DNA from: Bacteroidota bacterium
GTDB taxonomy: Bacteria > Bacteroidota > Rhodothermia > Balneolales > Balneolaceae
Assembly: GCA_027621355.1 (NCBI GenBank)
Contig: JAQCBZ010000008.1
Coordinates: forward strand, 1-57,362
Direction of reading: 5' to 3'
DNA length: 57,362 nt
The notes below the pieces were generated by a model. That model had not been told where the DNA came from and did no database searches. It saw only the letters and a list, made by a program, of their open reading frames with translations. Positions 19,273 to 29,849 of the stretch are shown here, one piece after another (position 1 is the stretch's first letter; the number at the start of each line of letters is the position of its first letter). The translations under genes were made by a program, and so were the position numbers.

Positions 19273-20019
19273 ATGGAGATCGTTCAAAGCCCTCTCACTT
19301 GGGTATTTATTGCGGCGTTGATCACCGCTGTGGCTACTGGATTAGGAGCTGTTCCATTCTTCTTTGCAAGGGGGTTTAGTCCAAAATTCTTAGGATCCGC
19401 CAACGCCTTAGCGGCGGGACTCATGATTGCTGCAAGCTTCAATTTGATGGCAGAAGGGGTAGCGGAGGATGCAACCATGACCTCTTTGGGTGTTTTGATT
19501 GGCTTGGTATTCATCGTATTGAGCGCCATGTTTTTGGAGCGACATGAGGATATTCAATTTGCCCATATAGATAAGCTCGAAGGGCGAAAGATGTTGTTAA
19601 TTGTCGCAGTTATGACGGTTCATTCTTTTACGGAGGGGATTGGGGTTGGAGTCTCGTTTGGACGTAGCGAATCGTTTGGGTCCCTCATCTCAGCAGCAAT
19701 TGCGTTGCATAATATCCCAGAAGGGCTCGCTATCTCCTTGGTCATGGTGCCACGAGGTGTCTCAGCACTTCGTGCAATGGGATGGAGTATTTTTTCAAGC
19801 TTACCCCAACCTTTAATGGCGATTCCTGCCTTCCTGTTTGTCGAGACGTTTTCTCAATACCTACCTGCTGGCCTAGGATTCGCAGGCGGTGCCATGATTT
19901 GGATGGCCGTTTCAGAAATTCTGCCCGATGCTGCAAAGGATGTAAGCTGGAATCGGATTGCCATTATTGTTGTAATTTCCCTCATCGGAATGATTCTTTT
20001 TCAAGATTTACTATCATAA
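19273..20019 (+). CDS. ZIP-family divalent metal transporter
   Basis: 248 residues with about seven to eight transmembrane helices. The paired metal-binding helices are clear: HSFTEGIGVGVSFG and HNIPEGLAISLVMV, each with the H...EG pattern of ZIP transporters such as ZupT. Import of zinc, iron or manganese is the family role; metal preference cannot be judged. The Asn/Glu pair in NLMAEGVAED is also typical. It probably shares a transcript with the upstream mutase. Confidence 0.9.
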   Translation: MEIVQSPLTWVFIAALITAVATGLGAVPFFFARGFSPKFLGSANALAAGLMIAASFNLMAEGVAEDATMTSLGVLIGLVFIVLSAMFLERHEDIQFAHIDKLEGRKMLLIVAVMTVHSFTEGIGVGVSFGRSESFGSLISAAIALHNIPEGLAISLVMVPRGVSALRAMGWSIFSSLPQPLMAIPAFLFVETFSQYLPAGLGFAGGAMIWMAVSEILPDAAKDVSWNRIAIIVVISLIGMILFQDLLS

Positions 20020-20070
20020 GTCAGTGTAGATGATTCCCTGATTGTTTTGCGTTAAATAAACCCCCTACCT

Positions 20071-22350
20071 ATGAAAACACGTTTCTCAACTCTTTTTTTC
20101 TGGATTGTACCTGCTCTATTGGTCGTTGCATTCCAGCCTATTTCCTATGCCCAAGACATCGACAAAGCGGTTTATGGATCGCTTGAAGAGGCTTTAGGCG
20201 CCTCAAGTCAGCTTGGTGGATCCAATGGCCCTTCCAATGTACAGTGGATCGATGGTGGCGATCGTTACTCGTACACCTCTCGTACGCAAGACGGGCCTGA
20301 AATCAGAGTCTACAATCCTGCTACTGGCGATGACGAATTAACCTTTAAGGCCTCAGATTATACGTTTCCTGGAAGTGACGAGCCCTTCGAATATCGCTCC
20401 TTCCAATGGTCAAAGGATTTCAAATTCATCGTTTTTGAAACCAATTTCCGACCCATTTATCGATATAGTGGGGTCTCTGATTATTACATGTTTAGCGTGG
20501 AGAACGAAACTCTTGAGCCGGCAGCGATGGACGCGTTTACCGCTGAGCTATCCCCAGATGGAACCATGATGGGCTATGAACATGAAGGCAATCTCTATGT
20601 CTTGGAATTGGCTTCGGGAGAATCGACTCAACTCACCTTTGATGCGGAAGAGAATGTCTATAATGGACGTTTTGGTTGGGTCTACGAGGAGGAGTTTAGC
20701 ATTGTCCAAGGGTGGTCGTGGTCTTATGATAGTGAGCACCTTGCCTACTGGCAAACCGACGAGCGTGATGTCCCACTGTTTGTGTCAACGGATTACAGTG
20801 GGAGCTATCCAGAATTTGTGGAGATTCCCTATCCCAAAGTGGGCGCGACCAATCCAACCGTCAAAATTGGGGTTGTACATGTTGGTTCTGGAGAGAAGCG
20901 CTGGATGGACCTCAACCTAGGTGATGGGTATGTTCCACGCTTGTATTGGACAAGTGATCCTTCCAAACTGGCAGTCCAGCGCATGAATAGGGCTCAGAAT
21001 CACCTCTCATTGTACATGTTTGACATCAACACCGGTCGAGGAGATGTCATTATGGAAGAAATTGCGGAAAATGGATGGATTGATGTGTATGACTTCTTTG
21101 CCGGAATCTCAAACTTGATGTTTTTCCCTCCAGATCGCGAGGAGTATTTTTGGATTAGTGACTCTGACGGTTGGAGCCATGTATACCGTTACGATTATGA
21201 GGGTAACCTCCTAAATCAAGTGACCCAGGGTGAATGGGAAGTGACCAAAATCCATGCCGTGAACTCCGACACCGAAATGATTTATTTCGAGTCCACGGAG
21301 GCTTCACCGCTAGAACGCCAACTCTACTCCATCAATTTTGATGGCGAGCAAAAGTCTCGTATCACGCAAATGGCAGGGCGTCATGATATTACCATGGGAC
21401 CCAACGGAGCCTACTTTATCACGAGAGTGTCCAATGTAGAGACACCTAAACAAGTAGAGCTGTGGTCTACAGGCTCGGGAGGGCAAAAACTTGAGACACT
21501 GGAAGCCAATGAGCAGGTGAGTGAGTACATTGCTGCTCATTCCTATAGTCCTCGTGAGTTGACCACCATTACTACATCAGATGGCAGGGAGCTGGACGCA
21601 TATGTGATTAAGCCGTTTGATTTTGACCCAACCCAAGAGTATCCCATGCTTTTAAGTATTTATGGAGGTCCTGGTGCACAGGGGGTGTATAATCAATTTG
21701 AAACCAGTGGTTGGAATCAATATTTGGCTCAGCTTGGCTTTGTCATCGTGAATGTGAATAACCGAGGCACTGGTGCCTATGGTGCTGAGTTTGAGAAATC
21801 GGTGTACAAACAACTTGGGCTCCTTGAAGCCGAAGATTTTGCCGAAACCGCAAAGTATATGGGTGCCAAAGAGTGGATTGACGAAGACAGAATTGCAATC
21901 CGAGGGCATAGTTATGGTGGGTTTATGGCGAGTCTTACCCCAGTCTTGTATCCAGAGGTTTTCCAAGTCGCCATTGTTGGGGCTCCAGTTACAGATTGGC
22001 GATTATACGACACGATCTACACAGAGCGCTATATGGGGCTTCTTGAGGATAATTTAGAAGGATATGTGAAGACTGCTGTGGCTACCTATGCGGAGAATTT
22101 AGAAGCCAAAATGTTGATCGCTCATTCATCCATGGATGAGAACGTTCATGTCCAAAATACCATGCAAGCCATCCAGGCGTTTACCGATGCGGGCAAAGAT
22201 GTAGACCTTCGGATTTATCCACCTGGAGCGCATGGGGTTGCCTACAACTACAACAGTTATGTGTTGCTCTATGAGACCTATACGAATTTGTTGAAGGAGG
22301 AGTTTGGACTCGAGGCAAACTATACGGATGGACAACAGCCAACCTATTAA
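20071..22350 (+). CDS. Secreted S9 family peptidase, dipeptidyl peptidase IV-like
   Basis: 759 residues with a signal peptide ending near YAQD (residue ~28). Residues ~60-480 form a DPP-IV-type beta-propeller (WSWSYDSEHLAYWQTDERDVP; YDYEGNLLNQVTQGEWEV), including the EE pair in YEEEFSIVQGW that recognises a free N-terminus. The C-terminal alpha/beta hydrolase carries catalytic Ser614 in GHSYGG, Asp689 in SMDEN and His721 in GAHGV. It is expected to release X-Pro or X-Ala dipeptides from peptides in the periplasm. Its last 23 bases overlap rlmN if that gene starts at its ATG. Confidence 0.93.
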   Translation: MKTRFSTLFFWIVPALLVVAFQPISYAQDIDKAVYGSLEEALGASSQLGGSNGPSNVQWIDGGDRYSYTSRTQDGPEIRVYNPATGDDELTFKASDYTFPGSDEPFEYRSFQWSKDFKFIVFETNFRPIYRYSGVSDYYMFSVENETLEPAAMDAFTAELSPDGTMMGYEHEGNLYVLELASGESTQLTFDAEENVYNGRFGWVYEEEFSIVQGWSWSYDSEHLAYWQTDERDVPLFVSTDYSGSYPEFVEIPYPKVGATNPTVKIGVVHVGSGEKRWMDLNLGDGYVPRLYWTSDPSKLAVQRMNRAQNHLSLYMFDINTGRGDVIMEEIAENGWIDVYDFFAGISNLMFFPPDREEYFWISDSDGWSHVYRYDYEGNLLNQVTQGEWEVTKIHAVNSDTEMIYFESTEASPLERQLYSINFDGEQKSRITQMAGRHDITMGPNGAYFITRVSNVETPKQVELWSTGSGGQKLETLEANEQVSEYIAAHSYSPRELTTITTSDGRELDAYVIKPFDFDPTQEYPMLLSIYGGPGAQGVYNQFETSGWNQYLAQLGFVIVNVNNRGTGAYGAEFEKSVYKQLGLLEAEDFAETAKYMGAKEWIDEDRIAIRGHSYGGFMASLTPVLYPEVFQVAIVGAPVTDWRLYDTIYTERYMGLLEDNLEGYVKTAVATYAENLEAKMLIAHSSMDENVHVQNTMQAIQAFTDAGKDVDLRIYPPGAHGVAYNYNSYVLLYETYTNLLKEEFGLEANYTDGQQPTY

Positions 22351-23428
22351 TCTTAAGTCCTTAACCCATCAAGCATTACGGGACTATTGTTCCGAGCAAG
22401 GGATCCCCTCCTATCGAGGGGATCAATTGTTTCAGTGGATGTGGCAAAAAGAGGTACATGATCTTGCAGAGATGTCAAACCTTCCCAAATCTCTGCGGGA
22501 ATCACTCGAAGAAGTCACATCCATTACCCAGTTAGAGCGCAGAAAAGAGACTCGGTCCAAAGATGGGACCATCAAAATCCTATTCGAGACAGGCCGTGAA
22601 CAGTCTCCGCCCGTGGAAGCGGTACTGATCCCAGATTTTGATCAGGAGGGTGCACCTCAGCGGATGACGGTTTGCGTCTCCTCACAAGTTGGGTGTATGT
22701 TTGGATGTGCATTTTGTGCAACGGGTAAAATGGGTTATTTCCGCAATCTGGAAGCGTGGGAAATTGCTGACCAAGCCGTCCAGATGAATCGTGTCGCACT
22801 CGACGCGTATGGCAAGGGAATTACCAACATTGTCTATATGGGGATGGGCGAACCCCTTCATAATATGCGAGCTGTCATCGACTCCGTCGGAATGATTACC
22901 TCACCCCTGGGCCTCGAGCTCTCACCAAAACGCATCACCGTGTCTACTGTGGGCCTTGCCAAACAAATCAAGCAATTAGCGGAGCAAAAGGCAGCGTTCA
23001 ATCTTGCGATCTCTTTGCACGCGCCCAATGATGAAAAGCGTGATAAAATCATGCCGATTAACGAATCTCTCAACTTGTCGGCACTGCGAGAAGCCTTGGA
23101 AACCTATTATCAGGCAGTTCAAAAACCTGTTACATACGAATATCTTTTATTCGACGAGTTTAACGACTCGGCAGATGATGCACGTGCTTTGGCCAATATT
23201 GTCTCATGGATTCCTTCCAAAGTGAATATTATCATGTATAATAATGTGCTGGGTGTCGAGCTAAAGCGGGCAAGAGAGCAACGACTTGACAGATTTATGC
23301 AAGCCTTGTCGAAACGAGGGGTGCGAGCCACTGTCCGGAGAAGCCGTGGGGACGATATTGATGCTGGATGTGGTCAGTTAGCCATCAGAGAAGGGATTGC
23401 AAAAGGGAAATCGATCGCTAAGGCCTAG
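22328..23428 (+). CDS. rlmN: 23S rRNA (adenine-2503-C2)-methyltransferase RlmN
   Basis: 366 residues from the ATG at 22328, chosen over an upstream TTG (22304) because it gives the normal N-terminus. A radical SAM enzyme that methylates A2503 in 23S rRNA and A37 in some tRNAs. The cluster-binding cysteines are C123, C127 and C130 (CMFGCAFC); YMGMGEPLHN and RITVSTVGL are family motifs. The resolving cysteine lies near the C-terminus in DIDAGCGQLA. It ends convergently with lepB, 99 bases away. Confidence 0.96.
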   Translation: MDNSQPINLKSLTHQALRDYCSEQGIPSYRGDQLFQWMWQKEVHDLAEMSNLPKSLRESLEEVTSITQLERRKETRSKDGTIKILFETGREQSPPVEAVLIPDFDQEGAPQRMTVCVSSQVGCMFGCAFCATGKMGYFRNLEAWEIADQAVQMNRVALDAYGKGITNIVYMGMGEPLHNMRAVIDSVGMITSPLGLELSPKRITVSTVGLAKQIKQLAEQKAAFNLAISLHAPNDEKRDKIMPINESLNLSALREALETYYQAVQKPVTYEYLLFDEFNDSADDARALANIVSWIPSKVNIIMYNNVLGVELKRAREQRLDRFMQALSKRGVRATVRRSRGDDIDAGCGQLAIREGIAKGKSIAKA

Positions 23429-23527
23429 CGGTCGGACCACTTTTTGCTAATGCTCGGTCAAATAATAGAGCGTATACCTATACGGCTGTTGTCGGTGAAT
23501 CACTGATCATGAATCACGGCTCCTAAC

Positions 23528-24568
23528 TCACTGGTCGTGAATCACGGTAAACATTCGACTAAAATCGGGCCACCCTTTAAAATCCCAAGAGAAGTAAACC
23601 AGCCAAGCCTTGCCTACGATATGGTCTTTGGGTACAAAGCCCCAAAAACGGCTATCCTCACTGTCATCACGATTATCACCCATAAAGAAGTAATAATCTT
23701 GCTGGATGGTGTATGTCTGAGCTGACTCGCCGTTCACAATAAACTCCCCATCCTCTACCTGGACATTATTTTTTTCGTAACGGGTCACGATGTCTTTGTA
23801 GAGATGCCAAGTATCTAGAGATAATTCCACCACTTCCCCTTTGTATGGGATCGGAATGGGCCCCATGTTGTCATGGTTGACAAATCCTTTGGAGAAATCG
23901 AAAGGGCGTTGACGAAATTCTTGATAATCCTGAGGCAAAATGTAGGGCACCACTGAATCAACATTGGCTGTGGTTGCAAGATCTTCCAGTGCGTCCATCC
24001 GAGCATTCACCAAATACATACGGTCTTGATCATACTGCAAAATGTTGGCATCTAACTCATTGATGATCTGACGATCCAACATAGATCCCTCTTTCACAAA
24101 CACCAACTGAAGTGTGCGCATTGAAGGGACCGTTTCTTCAGGTACACCATCGATATAGACCACTTTATCGCGCACTTCAAGTACGTCGCCCGGCATTCCC
24201 ACCAATCGCTTGATGTAATTGGTCTTCATCGAAATCGGTTTGACTTCCATCGGATAATTAAAGACCACAATATCATTGCGCTGAATCTCACTGTGTCCGG
24301 GAAAGCGAGTCCAAGGAAGGTTTATACCTGGGATGTACCACTGGAACATGGGAATCCCCAGCACCATAGGGGTTCGAGGGCCATAGGCTAGATTGGAGAC
24401 GATCAAAAAGTCGCCTGTCTCCATCGTGTCTTCCATCGAAGGTGTAGGGATTCTATAGGTCCCAAATACAAAGACTTTCAACACCGAAGCAACGATCAGG
24501 GCGACGAGTATGGCATCTAGCCAACTTCGGAGTTGTTTTAAAAAGCGCGATTCTTGTTTGTCAGACAC
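23528..24568 (-). CDS. lepB: Signal peptidase I
   Basis: 346 residues starting at GTG. It cleaves signal peptides on the outer face of the inner membrane. An N-terminal transmembrane helix (about 16-36) precedes box B with catalytic Ser44 (PTPSMEDT); the general base is Lys120 in YIKRLVGMPGD; MGDNRDDSEDSRFWGFV is the C-terminal box. An insert of ~120 residues between the Lys box and the last box makes it longer than Gram-positive enzymes. It follows lepA and one exported hypothetical gene, the classic lepA-lepB association with one extra gene between. Confidence 0.95.
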   Translation of the reverse strand: MSDKQESRFLKQLRSWLDAILVALIVASVLKVFVFGTYRIPTPSMEDTMETGDFLIVSNLAYGPRTPMVLGIPMFQWYIPGINLPWTRFPGHSEIQRNDIVVFNYPMEVKPISMKTNYIKRLVGMPGDVLEVRDKVVYIDGVPEETVPSMRTLQLVFVKEGSMLDRQIINELDANILQYDQDRMYLVNARMDALEDLATTANVDSVVPYILPQDYQEFRQRPFDFSKGFVNHDNMGPIPIPYKGEVVELSLDTWHLYKDIVTRYEKNNVQVEDGEFIVNGESAQTYTIQQDYYFFMGDNRDDSEDSRFWGFVPKDHIVGKAWLVYFSWDFKGWPDFSRMFTVIHDQ

Positions 24569-24579
24569 TGGACTAGAGC

Positions 24580-25194
24580 CTAAAATTGTTCAGGTTGAAC
24601 GGTCGTATCTCTGGCGAATTCACCGTTTTGATAAGATACAAAATACCATTGCTCCCGTTCAGGAGAGAAAAATACGTCCTGATACTCACCCAGTTGCTTC
24701 ACCTCCTTCATGAGCAACTTGTCAAGCGTCCGCTTAATCTCAGGATTGCGGTCAACATATCTGGATGCCCCTACATAGACGAGTCCATTCTCAAATGGAC
24801 CATCTAGATCCAAAATCATCATGGGGATTTCGCCGTCAATGATAAACCAATACTCAAACTGAATCGCTTTTCCAGGACGATAGGTTGGTGTGCCCCAGAG
24901 GTCACCCAAGGTGACGGTTGGATCGCCAAACTGAGCTTGAAGTCTTGCACGTAATTCAATGGTTGGAATGCGATCGATAGTCGCCGATTGGTACAGACCT
25001 TGCCCAGTCCACTTGGTATCGGCAAAACGTTTTTCAAAGGCTGCTGCATCCACAGCTTCAACCTTTCGAAAGATCGGGTCCTGAAATTGGGCGACAACTT
25101 GCTCAGCGGTTCCAATCCACAGCACGAACGCAACACAAGCCATCCAAAACGAACGCTTTTTCATCATATTACTCGACCTATACTCCAGCTTCAT
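24580..25194 (-). CDS. Exported hypothetical protein between lepA and lepB
   Basis: 204 residues; the start shares a base with the lepA stop (TAATG read on the minus strand), although an in-frame MMKKRSF ten codons in gives a cleaner signal peptide (hydrophobic core WMACVAFVLWIG, cleavage near VVAQ). The mature part (~170 residues) mixes alpha and beta segments with no motif I recognise; WFIIDGEIPMMILDLDGPF is its most hydrophobic strand. Placement between lepA and lepB suggests constitutive co-expression with secretion genes. Function unknown. Confidence 0.8.
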   Translation of the reverse strand: MKLEYRSSNMMKKRSFWMACVAFVLWIGTAEQVVAQFQDPIFRKVEAVDAAAFEKRFADTKWTGQGLYQSATIDRIPTIELRARLQAQFGDPTVTLGDLWGTPTYRPGKAIQFEYWFIIDGEIPMMILDLDGPFENGLVYVGASRYVDRNPEIKRTLDKLLMKEVKQLGEYQDVFFSPEREQWYFVSYQNGEFARDTTVQPEQF

Positions 25195-26993
25195 TAATCA
25201 TCATTATTCATCGAAAGGACTGCAAGGAACGCCTCTTGCGGGATCTCCACAGCACCAATCTGCTTCATCCGTTTCTTCCCTTCTTTTTGCTTCTCTAATA
25301 ATTTACGCTTTCGAGTGATATCACCGCCATAACACTTTGCCGTCACGTCTTTTCGTACAGCGCGAATGGTATCGCGTGCAATCACTTTATTTCCAATCGC
25401 GGCTTGAATCGCCACTTCATATTGCTGCCTTGGGATTAACTCCTTGAGCTTTGCGCATATTCTTTTGCCATAATCATACGCCTTGTCCCGGTGGGCAATA
25501 CTGGAGAGTGCATCCACAGGCTCTCCATTCATCAAAATATCAAGACGAACCAGTTGTCCACGTCGATTCTCTATAAACTCATAATCGAGGGATGCATACC
25601 CACGGGTTCCACTTTTGAGACGATCATAGAAATCAAACACCACCTCTGCCATCGGGAGTTCATAGACAATCTCGACCCGATTGTTCTGCATAAACGACTG
25701 ATTAATGTACACCCCACGCCGATCCTGGCAAAGCTTCATAATGGGACCAATATAATCTGCCGGAGTAATAATGCTGGCGCGAATGAATGGCTCGAGCACA
25801 TAATCTATCAGTCCCGCTTCTGGCATTTCGCTCGGGTTGTCGACAAATACACTCTCTCCATTGGTCCGACGAACTTCATACCGAACGTTGGGCACTGTGG
25901 TGATAATGTCGATGTTGAACTCTCGGTCCAACCTCTCTTGGACGATCTCCATGTGAAGTAGTCCCAAAAATCCAGCTCTAAACCCAAAGCCCAAAGCCTT
26001 GGAGGTTTCCGGAGTGTAGTTCAAAGACGCATCATTAAGCTGTAGTTTTTCCAACGCAGATCGAAGATCTTCAAAATCCTCACTCTGTGTAGGGTAAATA
26101 CCAGAAAAGACCATGGGTTTCACTTCCTTGTATCCAGGTACCGCTTCAGTTGCCCCATTCTTTTGTGTTGTAAGCGTATCCCCAACACGACAATCTTGGA
26201 GCGATTTGACACTCCCCACCACGTAGCCAACATCCCCTGCTCGTAGTTCGCCCGTTGGCGTCTGTTTCATCCTCAAAAAGCCCACTTCTTCGGCGTTATA
26301 CTCCTTTTGCGTGGCCATGAACAAGATGGGGTCCCCTTTTTTGAGTGTCCCCTCCATCACGCGAACATACGCAATGGAGCCTCGGTAAGTGTTGAAGACT
26401 GAATCAAAGATGAGTGCTTTTAGTGGCTTTTGGTCTTCACGTGCAGGGGCAGGTACTCGCTCCACAATAGCTTCCAACAACTCCATGACCCCTTCGCCTG
26501 TCTTTCCAGACACGGCCAAAATCTCCTCACGAGTACAGCCAATCAGGTCAATAACCTGCTGTGCGACTCCTTCAGGATCAGCTCCAGGGAGGTCAATCTT
26601 GTTCAAAACCGGGACAATTTCTAGGCCTTGATCAATGGCTTGATACAAATTTGAGATGGTCTGAGCTTCAATTCCTTGGCTTGCATCGACCACCAAAATA
26701 GCCCCTTCACACGCCTTTAACGCACGTGACACTTCGTAGGCGAAATCAACGTGACCCGGGGTGTCAATCAAATTGAGCACGACCTTTTCCCCTGAAGGCC
26801 GCTCATAATCCATTTTAATGGCGTGACTTTTGATCGTGATACCACGCTCTCTCTCCAAATCCATATCGTCAAGGATTTGATTTTGCATGTCACGCTCAGT
26901 GATCGTACCTGTTCGCTCTAAAAGACGATCCGCGAGAGTCGATTTACCGTGATCAATATGTGCAATGATGCAGAAATTCCGAATCTCAACCAT
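25194..26993 (-). CDS. lepA: Elongation factor 4 (LepA) GTPase
   Basis: 599 residues from the ATG at 26993, the same length as E. coli LepA; a TTG six codons upstream is possible but unnecessary. A translational GTPase that acts on stalled or initiating ribosomes. G1 motif AHIDHGKST is at residues 11-19; DTPGHVDF (G3) and NKIDLPGAD (G4) follow. EF-G-like domains come next, and the LepA-specific C-terminal domain ends in [23 protein letters not shown]. Translationally coupled to the next gene. Confidence 0.97.
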   Translation of the reverse strand: MVEIRNFCIIAHIDHGKSTLADRLLERTGTITERDMQNQILDDMDLERERGITIKSHAIKMDYERPSGEKVVLNLIDTPGHVDFAYEVSRALKACEGAILVVDASQGIEAQTISNLYQAIDQGLEIVPVLNKIDLPGADPEGVAQQVIDLIGCTREEILAVSGKTGEGVMELLEAIVERVPAPAREDQKPLKALIFDSVFNTYRGSIAYVRVMEGTLKKGDPILFMATQKEYNAEEVGFLRMKQTPTGELRAGDVGYVVGSVKSLQDCRVGDTLTTQKNGATEAVPGYKEVKPMVFSGIYPTQSEDFEDLRSALEKLQLNDASLNYTPETSKALGFGFRAGFLGLLHMEIVQERLDREFNIDIITTVPNVRYEVRRTNGESVFVDNPSEMPEAGLIDYVLEPFIRASIITPADYIGPIMKLCQDRRGVYINQSFMQNNRVEIVYELPMAEVVFDFYDRLKSGTRGYASLDYEFIENRRGQLVRLDILMNGEPVDALSSIAHRDKAYDYGKRICAKLKELIPRQQYEVAIQAAIGNKVIARDTIRAVRKDVTAKCYGGDITRKRKLLEKQKEGKKRMKQIGAVEIPQEAFLAVLSMNNDD

Positions 26994-27003
26994 AGACGTA
27001 GGT

Positions 27004-27246
27004 TCAGGCAAACGGACTTAGTAATTCGATATGAAATCGAAACTGCTCATCTTGGGCACTCATGGTGTCATATGCCTCTTTGATGAGTGCAAACACAGTC
27101 TCCTTGTCACCCTTGATTGTTGTAGACAAGTACCCAATTTCTACTTCGACATCCTCTTGAGCAAAGAATTCCAACAACTCCTCCACCTTTTCTTTGGGAT
27201 GGTCGGTGTACAAAGGAATAAATGTGAGCTGTGCGATGGTAGTCAT
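27004..27246 (-). CDS. Small MTH1187/YkoF-like (thiamine-binding domain) protein
   Basis: 80 residues from the ATG at 27246 ([13 protein letters not shown]), preferred to longer in-frame starts because it begins at the first beta-strand. The pattern (strand, helix [10 protein letters not shown], strand [15 protein letters not shown], helix [12 protein letters not shown], strand FRFHIELLS) fits the ferredoxin-like thiamine-binding/DUF77 family, in which STxIxG(D/E) is conserved. Members bind thiamine-like ligands or act in unknown ways. It lies 10 bases before lepA on the same strand. The family call is moderate; ligand unknown. Confidence 0.7.
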   Translation of the reverse strand: MTTIAQLTFIPLYTDHPKEKVEELLEFFAQEDVEVEIGYLSTTIKGDKETVFALIKEAYDTMSAQDEQFRFHIELLSPFA

Positions 27247-27310
27247 ATGTGTAAGATAGGATTTTCGGGAGTCTTTGTATTGAAACGTCTTCAGACGATG
27301 TTTTGTTTCA

Positions 27311-27922
27311 ATGAAGTCCATGATAATAGGAATCTTGACATATCCTCCCAACTCCACATCACCGTTATGTGAGCTTCTGCGTCAGCATGGTGTAGACTGT
27401 ATTTCAAGTACGGATCCAGAGGTGCTTAGCCGTGCGGATGGACTCGTGATTTCAAGCCCAGGTCCTGCATCAACATCCATGAACGCCTTTGATGCATTAT
27501 CATGCACTCAGTGGATTCGAGAGATTACGAAGCCTGTGCTTGGCATCAATCATGGCATGCATCTACTTACCGAAGGGCATGACGAAGATCAGCACCATTA
27601 CCTCGGGGTTGTTCCTGGTCGAGTCCAATCCTTTCATCAGCATAAATGTACCGCATCCAATATGGGGTGGCATGCATTAGATACGCTTCAGGAACACCCT
27701 TTACTCCAAGGTATTGGTCCCGATCAACGATTTTATTTCGTCCACCAAGATTTCCTTCCTCCATTAGAGTATGCCATCGCAACGGCAACCTGTGATAATA
27801 CATTCACTGCTGTGGTTGCGAAAAACCATTTTATGGGTGTTCAATTTTCTCCAGAGAAATCCGGTCGAGCTGGGTCCATGTTATTGCAAAATTTTCTTAC
27901 CATTGTAGAGAAGCAGGACTAA
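27311..27922 (+). CDS. HisH-like class I glutamine amidotransferase lacking the catalytic Cys and His
   Basis: 203 residues (an ATG three codons in is an equally good start). The fold and order match HisH, the glutaminase subunit of imidazole glycerol phosphate synthase: SSPGP, KPVLGI.HGMHLL, LGVVPGRVQSF, NMGWHAL, FYFVHQDF and GVQFSPEKSG. The nucleophile position in GICLG is Asn80 (GINHG), and the HPE histidine is Ser180 (FSPEK); only Glu182 remains. No frameshift is seen, and the rest of the protein is well kept. hisE follows after 15 bases, which supports a histidine-related context. Glutaminase activity is unlikely; the actual role is unknown. Confidence 0.8.
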   Translation: MKSMIIGILTYPPNSTSPLCELLRQHGVDCISSTDPEVLSRADGLVISSPGPASTSMNAFDALSCTQWIREITKPVLGINHGMHLLTEGHDEDQHHYLGVVPGRVQSFHQHKCTASNMGWHALDTLQEHPLLQGIGPDQRFYFVHQDFLPPLEYAIATATCDNTFTAVVAKNHFMGVQFSPEKSGRAGSMLLQNFLTIVEKQD

Positions 27923-27937
27923 CCCATTCGCTCCGAC

Positions 27938-28246
27938 ATGTCTACGAAGGTTGACCAATCCCCCGTGCTTTTTTTGAAAGAACTTGAACGTGTTCTTCAA
28001 AGCCGTAAAGAACTAATGCCAAAAGGGTCGTATTCGACTCGCTTATTCAAAAAGGGGATTGACAAAATTGCCCAAAAATTGGGTGAAGAGGCTGTAGAAA
28101 CGATTATTGCGGCAAAGAATAAAAAGAAAGAGGAGACAATCGAAGAGTCAGCAGATTTACTCTATCACCTACTTGTCTTACTAGTTGAAAAAGAGATCTC
28201 ACTCGACGATGTTGTGGGTGAAATGATTATTCGAAGCAAGAAGTAA
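27938..28246 (+). CDS. hisE: Phosphoribosyl-ATP pyrophosphatase
   Basis: 102 residues, the normal length of stand-alone HisE. It hydrolyses phosphoribosyl-ATP to phosphoribosyl-AMP, the second step of histidine synthesis. The all-alpha MazG-like fold shows the motif GEEAVETIIAA followed by EESADLLYHLLVLL, which holds the metal-binding Glu and Asp residues; SYSTRLFKKGIDKIAQK is the usual N-terminal part. Many Bacteroidota relatives carry HisE fused to HisI; here it stands alone after the HisH-like gene. Confidence 0.93.
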   Translation: MSTKVDQSPVLFLKELERVLQSRKELMPKGSYSTRLFKKGIDKIAQKLGEEAVETIIAAKNKKKEETIEESADLLYHLLVLLVEKEISLDDVVGEMIIRSKK

Positions 28247-28267
28247 TCCCAACACACCCCCAATTCT

Positions 28268-29780
<1,513 letters not shown>

Positions 29781-29849
29781 TCAAGAGCCATATTGGCAAC
29801 GCTGTGTTTGAGGCTCTTTAGAGTCTTAAGTTAACGTGTAAATGTAGGA

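Noticed and set aside
25491-25961. 156-codon plus-strand frame inside lepA
   Set aside because: Antisense to the highly conserved lepA; composition mirrors the other strand.
29783-29818. AAGAGCC/GGCTCTT inverted repeat after the ankyrin gene, as a terminator
   Set aside because: The loop is 22 bases and no T-run follows on the minus strand, so a rho-independent terminator is weakly supported.
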